In this document: in pieces, positions 34,386-45,361 of the stretch
Layout: each line of letters starts with the position of its first letter
Numbering within the stretch: position 1 is the first letter of the stretch
NCBI GenBank assembly: GCA_010279815.1
Contig: QEOQ01000460.1
Location: 596,205 to 660,204 of the forward strand
DNA: 64,000 nucleotides
Direction of reading: 5' to 3'
DNA from: Brachionus plicatilis
Taxonomy: Eukaryota > Rotifera > Eurotatoria > Ploima > Brachionidae
Position numbers and translations under genes: made by a program
Notes under the pieces: model-generated
Told to the model about the DNA's origin: nothing
The model's database searches: none
What the model saw: only the letters and a program-made list of their open reading frames with translations

Positions 34386-35213
34386 CGGCATTGTGAATTT
34401 CCATACAAATATTCCAATACAAAATTTAAATTCTTAATAAAAATACCGATCTGGTACTACAGATTTTTAAGTAATTTTTAAAAGGTAAAACAAACTATAT
34501 TTCATTTAACAATCCAGTTTAAAAAAAAACAATTAAAGGAATATTTGCCATTAAATTGATTATTTTTAATCAAATTTTATGTTAATTTACTTAGATAATT
34601 TAATTGTAAAATAAAATTTTTGCAATTAAAACCACTTAATTCAAAATTATTAAAGAAGCGAAGACAAAATTTTAACATTTTGTTGTAGGCTAACTTGCCT
34701 ATCAGAATTCATCGAAAATAGTGAAAACAAAGGTTTGTGTTTAAAGCTCTTTATTATAACTCTAAGGCTCTGAAGAACTATACAAAAAAATGTCTTCTTT
34801 TATAGACATACTTAAGTATTAAATCTCTAAGCCACCAACTAAAGTAATTAATAAAATATAAATAATAAATAGGGAATAATAACTAAGAAGTGTAAAGTTA
34901 GCTACGAACTAACCAGTTCATTTAGCCGCTAACAATTTAAATAAAATAAATTTACTAATTGCAAAAAAATTATAATTAAAAAAGATCGTAGAGACAAAAA
35001 AAAAAATCTAAAAAAATTGATATTTTATTTGAGCATTTATATTTTCTGTGTTGATTAAAATTAATTTTTATTTATTGAATTTTGTGAAAAATATTTTGTT
35101 TCATGTTGTTTCATCATTAAAATTTACGACGCTCAATTTTGTCAATTTAAATTAATGAAAAATAATTTTATTTTGCAATTTTTGGAAGGATTTTAAAAAA
35201 ATTCACAATGCCC
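34386..35213. mobile_element. MITE-like element of the GGCATTGTGAATTT family, long copy
   Basis: Starts GCGGCATTGTGAATTTCCATAC and ends AAAATTCACAATGCCC, 828 bp. The interior is AT-rich and non-coding. The right end abuts a reverse-transcriptase relic. Confidence 0.5.
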
Positions 35214-35545
35214 AAAATGGTCGCATCTAGCTTTATGTTCTAGGTCTTTGAGCTTATGAGATGTTTTGGTGGCTCTGTACTGAATTTTTTCTAGTGCATT
35301 AAGGTCTTTTTTCCGCTGTATGGGCATCAGGCAGGTGATGCGAATTCGATTTGAGGTCTGAATAGTTGTACAATTGTTTCTAGAGCTCAGGGTTTCTGTA
35401 TGTGCAGTTTTAGGAGACCTAACAATATGTTTGCTTTTGAGGCTGCCTTACTTGACTTGGTTTTAAGCCGTTTGAAATAAGTATTCCAAGGTCACGTTCG
35501 CATTCAATTACATTGATTAGAGATGTGCTAATTGTATCAGTTATG
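35214..35545 (-). pseudogene. Relic of a non-LTR retrotransposon reverse transcriptase
   Basis: Read on the minus strand across several frameshifts, the sequence gives ...ECERDLGILISNGLK..., then QVRQ, KAN, LLGLLK, and LFRPQIEFASPAWCPY. This is the usual order near the C-terminal side of a LINE (CR1/Jockey/RTE-type) reverse transcriptase (E-x-D-L-G-V-x-I ... A-S-x-A-W-x-P). At least three frameshifts or stops make it non-functional. It is less AT-rich than its surroundings. Confidence 0.7.
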
Positions 35546-35781
35546 AGTTCAGAATTACTGATTTTTCATAGTATTTTTGTATCAAAAAAATTGTTAACTA
35601 ATTTCAATAAAGAAATTAATTTCAATCAAATTAAAAAGATTTTTTGAAAAGCATTTCGATAAAATTTTAATAAATTTTTTCTTTATTTTTTTGCAAAATA
35701 AATACAAGTATAAATACACTTAAAATTGGAAAGCACATTATTTTTTTTTTAAATTATTTTAGTTGAATAACTTTCACCAAG

Positions 35782-36693
35782 ATGGTTGATGCTGAAAAAT
35801 TGAACAAACTAGGCGATTTGCTTGTCGACCAGTCTGTGCCAATGAAGGCTCGTTACCGAGCTCTGTTTACTTTGAAAAATTTGGGCGGTAAAGAAGCAAT
35901 CTTGAACATTACCAAAGGCTTTACAGACCCATCTGCTTTGCTTAAACACGAATGTGCCTATTGTTTGGGACAAATGCAGGACTCTTCGGCAATCGATCCA
36001 TTGATTGAGGTTTTGGGAAACAAATCAGAGGACCCAATGGTCCGACATGAAGCCGGTGAAGCTCTGGGAGCAATCGGCTTGAACACTGAAAAAGTTACTA
36101 AAGCTCTAACTGAATTTGCTTCTGATTCCCATCAGGAAGTTGCCGAGACTTGTCAGCTTGCATTAGCCCGACTGGAATGGCTTGAAAAAAAGAAACAAAA
36201 TTTGGCAGAAAATTTGTCTGACAACCCATATTTTTCCGTTGATCCAGCACCTCCTGATGCTAACAGAGATATACCATTTTTGCGCCAAAAATTACTCAAC
36301 GAAGAGGAAAACATGTTCGAGAGATATAGAGCTATGTTTCAGCTGAGAAATGACGGCTCAGATCAAGCAATACTTGCGTTGTGTGATGGCTTAAAGTGCA
36401 AAAGTGCTTTGTTCAGACATGAAATTGCTTATGTTTTGGGTCAAATACAAAGTCCTCTTTCAATCGAAGCCCTTAGAGTTAATCTTGAAGACAATAATGA
36501 AAATCACATGGTAAGGCATGAATGTGCCGAAGCTCTTGGTGCATTGGCAACAGACGAATGTGTTAATATATTGAATAGATATTTAAATGATAAAGAGCAA
36601 GTAGTAAAGGAGAGTTGTGAAGTTGCTTTAGATATTACGGATTATGAGAAAAGTAATGATTTTCAATATGCAAATGGATTATTAACTGTTTGA
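35782..36693 (+). CDS. DOHH: Deoxyhypusine hydroxylase
   Basis: A single exon of 303 residues, the normal length. DOHH hydroxylates deoxyhypusine on eIF5A, completing hypusine, with a di-iron centre in the cytosol. It is built of two blocks of HEAT-like repeats. The four His-Glu pairs that bind iron are all present: H56-E57 (K-H-E-C-A-Y-C-L-G-Q), H89-E90 (R-H-E-A-G-E-A-L-G-A), H213-E214 (R-H-E-I-A-Y-V-L-G-Q) and H246-E247 (R-H-E-C-A-E-A-L-G-A). The ATG follows CACCAAG, a fair initiation context. Codon use is less AT-biased than in its surroundings. It lies alone between two repeat-rich stretches. Confidence 0.98.
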   Translation: MVDAEKLNKLGDLLVDQSVPMKARYRALFTLKNLGGKEAILNITKGFTDPSALLKHECAYCLGQMQDSSAIDPLIEVLGNKSEDPMVRHEAGEALGAIGLNTEKVTKALTEFASDSHQEVAETCQLALARLEWLEKKKQNLAENLSDNPYFSVDPAPPDANRDIPFLRQKLLNEEENMFERYRAMFQLRNDGSDQAILALCDGLKCKSALFRHEIAYVLGQIQSPLSIEALRVNLEDNNENHMVRHECAEALGALATDECVNILNRYLNDKEQVVKESCEVALDITDYEKSNDFQYANGLLTV

Positions 36694-37420
36694 TTAATTT
36701 TTGATAATAAAAGTAAAGTATTGTTAATTTTTTTTGGATTGTTTTAAATTCCTCAATATATAGAAAAAAATTATGTAAGCTTACAATAAAATACGTGACT
36801 TTCAGTAAAATCGTTTCAAAATACTTAAGGTCAAAAAAATAAGGTTTTTGGTTAAAAAAATGAAAAAATGACTTCTTTTCCAAAATTTTTAATTAATTTT
36901 ATTATCAAAAATAAAAAAAATTCAACATTCCTTACCTTTTCTTACTTAATTCTGCCTAAAATTATACAATATATTGTATAATTTGGTAAAACTCAATAAT
37001 GAAAATAGGCGTATATTTCTTTCTTAAGCTAATTTTTTGTTTTTTCAGCAAAATTGTTTTTTATCAGAAAATTAATTCATTTATATTCTAATTAATTTTT
37101 TCTTAATACTTTTTTTTTCCACAGCATTTTTTAAGTTATAAAAAAAATTTACACAGAGCCCATTATAATAGGCAAAATGTCATTTTTTTGAGATTTTTGC
37201 ATTTTTACATTTTTACATTTTTTGAGAAATAATAATGAATTTTGTGCAAAACTAATTGTAAGATTTCAGAAATTTTTAAAATTAGAATTAAAATAAAAAA
37301 TTAACTGTTTTTGAACGCTTTTTCTAAAGAATACAAAACAAGAATAGAATTTGACTCATTAGAATTTAAAATGTATCTTTTGATTCTTGACAAAAAAAAA
37401 CAAGATATAGGTGAGTGAGG

Positions 37421-37737
37421 CGTAGCAATGAAATAATTTCTTTTCTTATTGTGCAAAAATGGTCCTGCAAAAAGTACAATATTGTACAAATTTGTACAAA
37501 CGAATTCCAAGCTCTGCAAAAACTCTGCAATTTTCTGTAAAATGCACAGCATCAAAACATCCTTGATTAAACTATGCAATAAATTGCAGAGTTTTTGCAG
37601 AGCTTGGAATTCGTTTGTACAAATTTGTACAATATTGTACTTTTTGCAGAACCATTTTTGCACAATTAGAAAAAAAAATTATAACTTTTTAAGTTTTTGT
37701 ACTGTAATTTTTGTACTAAAATTTCACATTGCCGCTT
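37421..37737. mobile_element. Foldback element with a near-perfect hairpin
   Basis: The core (37448-37666) has 86-bp arms that differ at a single position (GGTCCTGC versus GGTTCTGC), separated by about 47 bp. Arm landmarks are ATTGTGCAAAAATGG, the self-complementary GTACAATATTGTAC, and GAATTCCAAGCTCTGC. Shorter outer repeats (GCAATGAAAT near 37425, ATTTCACATTGCC near 37722) tie it to the GGCATTGTGAATTT family. Non-coding. Confidence 0.65.
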
Positions 37738-37783
37738 CCAAGCAGATTAAATAATTTAAACATTTTCAAGTGTTCCTAGCGAA

Positions 37784-39262
37784 AATTGGCGAGCTGAATG
37801 GTAATTTGTAAAAAAATCAGGTGGAAAATAATCCGGTCGAAAAATGTTCAGTGGAAAAAAATCTGTTTTGAAAAAAGTCAGGTGTAAAATAATCCGGTCT
37901 GAAAAAAATCAGGGGAAATTTGGCCGGTTTAAAGAAAAAATGACCTAACTAACCTTTATTGATACAATTAAATATAATTATCTATCATCACAATTTTTAA
38001 AATATATGCTAAATGACTCCCCCTCTAATAAATCTTTTTCCTCTGACTTGGTACTTATTTCCAAGTACTTTAAAATTGGAACCTCAAAAATTACAGTAAA
38101 AATAAACCAACTTAAAGAAAATCTTAAGATTAATCTAATTTGTAATGATGGTTTATCTGATTCAATTTGGTTATGTCTTTGCAATTTAAAATTAAAACAT
38201 TACAGAACTCTCCTAAATGAGCTAATTCAAAATAAAAGAAATTCATGAATTTTGGTCCAAATTATCTTGCTTTCTAACTTTCATGCCTTTTTCTATTTTC
38301 GAACTAATGTTTTTGTAATTTTATTTTTAGGTAATAATTATTCATTTTTTAAAAAAACACAAAAACACAAAAAAAAAATTTTATTTTTATTTTCTTTTAC
38401 TTCTCCTTAAAGGAGGTTAATTCAATTCAATAAATAAATAAATAAAATAATCCGGTCTGAAAAAAATCAGGGGAAATTTGGCCGGTTTAAAGAAAAAATA
38501 AAAAATAGCCAGTAGTTTTTTTTCAATAGTTTATTGAGAAAAATTAAGATAATTTATGCAAATAAAAAAAAAAAATTAAACTATCAAATCTAATAATTCT
38601 CGCAAATTTAAATATTGTTGCACTACATACGCAGCATCTCCATCAAATGCTTCCGTCTATATTGGCCTCAGCTATTTTAAACTTAACTGCCTTATACTGT
38701 GACGATGTTTTTTCATCGTTTAGGTAACTAAAGATAGGATATTCTTGTTCCATTTTTTTCCAAATATTAGGTAAATTCTCAAAGTCATATTATAGATACA
38801 GGGCATTTTATTAGGGTAATTTAGTCAAGGATTTAGAACTTAGATTTTTATAAAACAAATTATTTAAGATTAATCTTTAATAGATATATTAAGCCTAATT
38901 TAATAAATCAATTATAATTTATGCGAAATTAGCATATAAATTAAATTTAAGATAGTGAAGCGGAGCTTTTGATATGCGAGTAACGAAACGTTAAAAGATA
39001 TTTTCGTATGTGCTGTAATTGGATTTTTATCCAATAGATGTTAGTTTTTTCGCGAATCAATTCGAATCTTATCCAATAGTTCTGCTTACTTTCCCCTCAA
39101 ATCAAATTGATTCAGTCCAAAACCGAACGGTCTTGTTTGGTTATTAAGCTCGTCTCGACTTGGCTCGTTCCTCGCAATAAAACGGATAATATTTCACTGG
39201 ATTTTTTTCGGACCGGATTTTTTTCAACCAGATTTTTTTCAGACCGGATTTTTTTACATCAA
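37784..39262. mobile_element. Decayed DNA transposon with inverted AATCCGGTCTGAAAA-rich ends
   Basis: The left end (37784-37941) has repeated ATCAGGTGGAAAATAATCCGG-like units, and the right end (39185-39262) has them inverted (TTTTTCAGACCGGATTTTTT). Inside, a minus-strand relic (38800-38585) reads YDFENLPNIWKKMEQEYPIF, SYLNDEKTSSQYKAVKFKIAEA, then after a shift AFDGDAAYVVQQYLNLRELL, probably a transposase or accessory protein I cannot name. A retroelement is inserted at 37942-38442. Confidence 0.5.
37942..38442 (+). mobile_element. 5'-truncated non-LTR retrotransposon insertion with 57-bp target duplication
   Basis: The 57 bp at 37885-37941 are repeated exactly at 38443-38499 and bracket 501 bp. 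The insert starts with an open frame running to a stop at 38247 (last residues ...YRTLLNELIQNKRNS), then about 190 bp of 3' untranslated DNA with a small hairpin (CTCCTTAAAGGAG) and an (AATA)n tail. This is the structure of a LINE 3' end inserted by target-primed reverse transcription. The first few bases of the duplication overlap the A-rich tail, so its true length may be a few bp shorter. Confidence 0.7.
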
Positions 39263-40327
39263 ACCGAGCTGAATAGCCTCAACTGTCTAGTTACCGAGTA
39301 AATCGAGCCTATGGACCTAAATTTAGTGAGTCACAAAATGGTGCATATCGAGTTGCCCATGACCCAACTCGACAAACAACTCATCTTTTTAGACCTGAAA
39401 CAATTGAACTCTTGAAACAATTGAATTTGAATCAAGATGATTTTAGCTTACAGAAAGCTCAAATTTTAAATCTTAAAATCGCTTTATGTTTAAATAATTT
39501 TATCAATGGTTTTTACTGGCAAAAAAACTGTAAAAATTGAACCATCAAGCAATCAAATAAAACCAATCAAATTAATTGTTTAACATAATTCATTTTCTTA
39601 TGTTAATAAATTTCTGAAATCTTACAATTAGTTTTGCACAAAATTCATATTTAATTCAATTCATTAATTCAATTAATTCATATTCATATTCATATATAGA
39701 AATCAAATTTTTTCTTCATATCGAGATTTTTACATGTGTTATTGATATTTTTGAATAAAATGAAAAATGTTTTGATTGGGTCAATAGAAATCATAATTTT
39801 AACACAAATATTTATTGACCATTAGAAATGTAAGAATAAAAAAAAATCAAATAATCTTAACAACAAACCTAAAGGCGAGTGTTGCCGACGATTCTATCCT
39901 TTGCTCGTCTAAATAATTGTCTAGAAATTTTCAGATTTTCCCTTTTAAAATGTTCATTTTGAAGGACTCTTAGTCGATTGTTTTAATAAATTAAAAAAAA
40001 TAAAAATGCACAAATATCTCGATATGTGTAATCGAGGTTTTGTAATATTATCATAATAGTGTCCAGTACGATAAATCTCTGACAAGTACCTCTACAAACA
40101 AAATGTTAACCAATAGGTCAATAACGTAAAAGAGGCCAACGATCGAAAACTAGATCTGCATTACAACATTTTCCAAGTGAAAAAAGTGAAGATTTTGCAG
40201 TGAATCAAGTTGCAAACCCAAAACAAACAACTCTTGGGCAAATTGAAGTTTATGATCAATTTTTGGTGCTCAAATGATCAAATCAAACTAAAACTATTAA
40301 ATAAAATGTTATTTCTTAATAGAAATA

Positions 40328-40516
40328 ATGCAGAGATACATTTTTGGATTTAACATCCTTCGTTTAAAAAAAAGCTCTGCAATATCAAAATGCACAATGC
40401 AGAGTGCACACCATCGAAATTATGCTATTTTAAGTATAATTTTTTACAGACTTTTGCAGATTTTACCTCTAGATTTAACAAAGTATGTTAAAACCAAAAA
40501 TTTACCTCTGCGCTAA
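40328..40516. repeat. Imperfect palindrome with CTCTGCA motifs
   Basis: GCAGAGATACATTTTTGGAT at the left pairs with ATCCAAAAATTTACCTCTGC-like sequence (ACCAAAAATTTACCTCTGCG) at the right; AGCTCTGCAATATC and GCAGATTTTACCTCT lie inside. It resembles the arms of the 37.4-kb foldback and may be an older relative. Confidence 0.4.
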
Positions 40517-40555
40517 TTCTATTAAAAAATTAAAATTGATTTTATACTTTTAGTT

Positions 40556-40703
40556 TGATTTGAAATACATAGACAATGAGAAAAGAACCCAATGGATATT
40601 ACAGGTTCCTTTTTTAAAAAAAATTTTCTTGGTTCTTTTTGGTTCTTCAGGTTCTTTTGAGGTTTTTTTAGGTTCTTTTTCGTTCATTTTGGGTTCTTAA
40701 TCG
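40556..40703. mobile_element. Second, truncated copy of the AAAAGAACC element
   Basis: Begins ACATAGACAATGAGAAAAGAACC and continues with GGATATTACAGGTTCC and TTTTCTTGGTTCTTTTTGG, nearly as at 7690-7790, then ends in GGTTCTTTT units without the right arm. Confidence 0.6.
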
Positions 40704-41094
40704 AAAATCCTTTTTTTCAAAATTTTTAATTAAAAATTTTTGGTTTATTTAATTTTTAAATAAAACATTAGAGGATTAAATTTTATTAGAATTTATTAAG
40801 TAAATTAAAAGAGCTTGAATGAGCATTGTTAAATTCATCTCAAATTATATAAATGAAAAATTTATGTCTTGATCGATTCATATGTTTCACTTTATGTTTA
40901 TATTTTGAAAACCAAGAATTTACCTTTTCTACTACTGAACCAACCTTTTAATTCTGGGTATTTTGTTGGATTACAAAATATTTTAATGTTGGATTACTAG
41001 TTGATCAATAATTATCAAAATAATTATTGATCAACTTGATCAATAATTAATAATATGTTATCTATTTGAGTAATTATTGATCAACTTTTAAATA

Positions 41095-41880
41095 ATTTGA
41101 TGATCGAATTATTTAAAAGTTCACTTTAAATATGGATATCGATTTTAATTAAAGACATATGAACATAAAAATAGAACATATCACTATTAAGATAACTTTG
41201 GTAAACATTGAAAAAAAAGTAAAATGAATATAATTTTCCATTTTTACATTTTCATAATTTTAGAATTTTTGTGCAATATTTCAGAAAATAAAAAAAACTC
41301 TTCCAATCCATCGTGAGTATCCATCCTCAGGATGGATGATGGATCGATAAAGACTGTACCCAAGTTTAAACAACGAATTTTTTTCAAAAATACAGGAACT
41401 GTTTTTTATAGGATTAAATTTCCAGTAGTAAATGCGACTGCTCAAACTATTCATAAAGTCCAAAGATTAACACTCAAACGATGTCACACTTCTATTGACA
41501 AGAATATTTTTTCTAATGGTCAAGTAGTACAATTCGCTTGGTTAGCCTGGTACAATTCGCGTATACATATCTTTTAATATGGCGAACGGGTTTTGATTAT
41601 TTTGTCAAATACAACCATGTTAAATTTTTGAAAGTAATTTTATATATATTTAAATTAATAAATTGGAATAGTTTTTTTTATTTTCTGTAATATTGCACAA
41701 AAATTCAAAAATTATGAAAATGTAAAAATGAAAAATTATATTCATTTTACTTTTTTTTCATTGTTTACCAAAGTTTTCTTAAAAGTGATATGTTCTATTT
41801 TTATGTTCATATGTCTTTAATTAAAATCGATATCCATATTTAAAGTGAACTTTTAAATAATTTGATTGATCAATAATTAA
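41095..41880. mobile_element. Inverted-repeat element with 200-bp arms
   Basis: Arms at 41095-41295 and 41672-41880 are long, close inverted repeats (GAACTTTTAAATAATTTGAT outermost, TTTTTGTGCAATATT innermost). The 375-bp centre contains an 81-codon plus-strand frame (41332-41577) whose start, DDGSIKTVPKFKQ, faintly resembles a MULE transposase strand, and a run ATGGCGAACGGGTTTTGATT (41579) that is repeated at 44223. Confidence 0.55.
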
Positions 41881-42234
41881 TTTGAGTATGTTATCTATTG
41901 TCTGATCGAGTATCATTATTTAAAGTGCAGTTAAATTTTTTTAAACATTTTAATAAAAAAGGGACGAATTCCAATAAAAATAGTGACCGTTTTAATATTG
42001 CCTCAATTTATTTTAACTAAAAAATTAATGAAAAAATAGTTCATTTTTATTAAATTTTCCACATTTTATTGATTGCAAAAATTTCATGTTTTTCATTATA
42101 GCCCTAATATTCTTTCACTTTTGCTTCTGATTTATAACATTAGCAGATAAAGTTAAACTTTTTGCTGAGTCTTAGGCTAAGGCTCAAGTTTAAAGTTGAC
42201 AGTCACTCTATTCATTCTCAAAACAATGGAAAAA

Positions 42235-43623
42235 AAATACTTAGTGAACATTTTAGTTTTGGGACTGACATCATATGTTTTGATTCATAAAACTTTGGTT
42301 CAGGCGCACATAAATGAAAACGCCATCATCTTTTATCTTTTTTTCTTGACGAACAAAATCTATTTAGTCTCAAAAATGCCTTAAAATAATGATTAATTAA
42401 TTAAAAATAAAATTTTTTTAGTATAAAATGAAAAATTTGAAAAATTACCTAAAACACATAAGTTAAACCGAGGAATTTCTACGAAATGACGATTTTTTGC
42501 AAGGGTACGATCATATCCAGACGGCTCAGTGAATAGTTCAAGATAAACGCTTCTATCATATTTTCCATCAGAATATTTGTACATTACAAATGAACTCATG
42601 AAATCAAATAAACTTATTAGACATGAATTTACATCCAGATGAGTGAGAAGTGCTTCAACTGTCCTGGCTAAAAAATATTTGTAATAATATTTAAATTTAT
42701 CTTTTTTTTTACTACCATTAATAAGAGATGATTTGTTTCTCAGGATACTCATGTAATTTTCAAGCTCCCAAAGCGATTTTTTTTACAATACTCAAATCAC
42801 TACTTTTTCCAGTTGATGGATTAGCGACCAGTGCTGAATAATTAACACACTGTACTTGTAGTGAGCTTAAGGCCGTAACAAACGATTTTTTGATTAGGTG
42901 AGAAACAGCTGTCAATAATAGACAAATGATAAACTCGTTGCTTACACTATTTTTAAAAAAAAAAAATAATTGTAAGAAATAATGTTATTTTTATAATAAA
43001 TATGTCAAAGTAAAATTATAACAGTCTTTTAAATTTTAAAATTTTGCAATTTTCAATCCAAAAATTGCAAATATCCAATTCAATGAAATTGGGCATTTTA
43101 AAAATTGTTCAAAATTTAACTTATTTATCATGGTCAACAGCAGACTTGTTTATAAGTTACAGATTTAAGTCTAAATCACAAAAAATTTAGAAAAAGTTAT
43201 GACTTGCACAAAAATTTTGGAACAGTTGAAAGAATTTTTTCATAATCTGGTTACATTGAAAGACCACATAGGTAAAGATTAACAGCCAGGAATTTGGTTT
43301 CAAATACGGATTTATCAAATCATTTACTAGACAAAAAAAAAAAAAATTTAAGTTATTGATTTGACTTGACTTAAAACTTGTAACTTAAAAACAAGTCTGG
43401 TCAACAGTATTTGGTAAATTAAATAAGAAAATTTGAAAAGTTAATAAAATTTAAAAATTAAGGGATAATTAATTCAAAATATTAGTTTTTATTAAGTACC
43501 TCAAATCGTCTAAAAAGTGTCCCAGTTCGCCATCAAAAGGAATTTTATTTAAAATATTCTGAATTCGTATAATTTCGCTGATTTATTATCTTCGTCTTGC
43601 TCGTCATAGCTTTTACGGTTCAT
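42235..43623 (-). pseudogene. DUF3987-like protein gene, broken by frameshifts
   Basis: On the minus strand, ATG 43623 begins MNRKSYDEQDEDNKSAKLY, shifts frame near 43570 and continues IQNILNKIPFDGELGHFLDD to a donor at 43500. A 552-bp intron (holding a hAT-like MITE) precedes exon 2 at 42946, which reads NEFIICLLLTAVSHLIKKSF, NYSALVANPSTGKSSDLSIV. A further one-base shift near 42765 leads to the next piece (42752 to about 42450) with L-F-D-F-M-S-S-F, Y-L-E-L-F-T-E-P-S-G-Y-D-R-T and V-E-I-P-R-F-N-L-C-V-L-G. Another exon ends in RFHLCAPEPKFYES. The Walker-like P-S-T-G-K-S-S and the order of these motifs match what I recall of DUF3987 proteins. At least three frame breaks make it a pseudogene, unless some are assembly errors. 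Confidence 0.5.
43141..43399. mobile_element. hAT-like MITE with exact 8-bp target duplication
   Basis: Termini CAGACTTGTTTATAAGTTAC and (inverted) CAGACTTGTTTTTAAGTTAC. It is flanked on both sides by GTCAACAG (43133-43140, 43400-43407). A CAG start and 8-bp duplication are hallmarks of the hAT superfamily. Length 259 bp, non-coding; it sits in the intron of the DUF3987-like pseudogene. Related copies are at 48956 and 51107. Confidence 0.75.
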
Positions 43624-45005
43624 TTTAATTTATTAAGTGTTTTTAAAAAAACCAAATAAAAGCGTTAGATAAAATTTTAAATATTAACTAAAGAAGCAGA
43701 TTATAGTTTATTGAAAAAATATATTGCAAACAAAATGGTGTATCTGCTCATCTTTTGATGAAAATTTTCAAAAAGAAAAAAATTGAAGAAGCATGGAAAA
43801 AGAACAATGTTTCAAATAAATTGAAAAAAAAATAATTGGTAATTAATTTTGCAAACCAAATTTTGCAATCCAAATTCAACATTTTATAAAAACAAATAAT
43901 TGTTATTTTCTATTTTTAAGCATCTTTTCTCTTTTTTTTTGAAATAATAACATTTAACTTTATGCTTTATTTTACTTTTTTTAAATAGATATCCTCTTTA
44001 TCATTGTGTTGTTATTTTGTCTTTTAAAAAACTCATGAACCTAAATTTAAAATTATTAATTAATTTAATAATAATTAATTTTTTTTCTAGCGTTAAATGA
44101 TAAAAATTTTCGCGAGAATAATCAAAAAATTCTTTTCTTTTTTACTAATCAAAGTTTGCTTTAAATTAACTAATAATTATATTGATTCCTTCTCTTGTTC
44201 ATAAAATTTTTTAACATTCCAATGGCGAACGGGTTTTGATTAATTGTCAAATACAATCATGTTAAATTTTTTAAAGTAATTTAAATATATATTATTGCGA
44301 GGAACGAGCATCGCGACGAACTAATAACCAGATGTGTACATAGGAAAACTGAACGTTTTTCAATTCAAGAATTGAAACCCTGCATTCAGATTCGACGAAT
44401 ACTTCAGCGAAACTATTGGCTATCGGATTTGTTTAAAAATAAAATCTAACACTTTAATATTAAAATTAAAAGAAATAAAAGAAAACAACAAACAATTATT
44501 GTTCTTTTACTATTTTATCTGCCATAAAATTTACAATTAATTAATTAATCTTCGACAAATAAAACCATTTATCCATCAAAAGAAATAGACACTACACCAA
44601 TTTCAAAATCAAATAAAGAATACCCTGACGTTTCTAAACCAAAAAAAAGAACAAGAACAACGGCAGCTAACAAATCTCAACAACCTATGTAACTACCTAT
44701 AATTTCTATTCAAAACATATATCCTTAATTAAAATTTTACATTTCAAATACAATTTTCTGTAATTTTTTATACTTATCTAAAATGATTAATGATTAATAA
44801 AAATATTAATAATATATATTTAGATTTTTTAAAATACTAGTTAATTTAGCCTTAAAACTCAATGCTTAATCAGAAACAAGTTGAAAAATCTTTTGTGCAC
44901 CAATTAAGACATTTTATTTTTAATTTTATTCGATATTTTATAATCTTATTTCATTTACAATTTTAAAAATAAATTTATTTAAATTAAACCTCCTCTACCC
45001 TTTTT

Positions 45006-45361
45006 GGGGTTGTGAAGTTCGTTTCAATTCGATCTTTTCAATTCAGAAAAACTTGAATAACTTTTTTACTAAAAGAGATAATTAAGTTCTATAAAATGCT
45101 TAATAATAAGCAAATTTGCTTAATTCAGTAAAATAAGTCTGCAAAATACTCTACAATTTTATGCATTTTGCACGCCATTTAAAAGTATTCAAATAAATTG
45201 TGCATTTACTTTGCAGAGTTTTCGAAGATATAAATTTTCGGGATAAGCAAAAATGCTTAAACATAAAGCATTTTACGGAACTAAATTATTCCTTATAGTA
45301 AAAAAGTTATTCAACCTTTTCTGAATTGAAACGATCGAATTGAAATGAACTTTACAGCCCC
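45006..45361. mobile_element. Foldback element, 356 bp
   Basis: The left end, GGGGTTGTGAAGTTCGTTTC then AATTCGATCTTTTCAATTCAG, pairs with the right end CTGAATTGAAACGATCGAATT then GAACTTTACAGCCCC. Arms are about 70 bp with few mismatches and weaker pairing continues inward (GCTTAATAATAAGC, TTTGCAGAGTTTT). No ORF. Confidence 0.6.
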
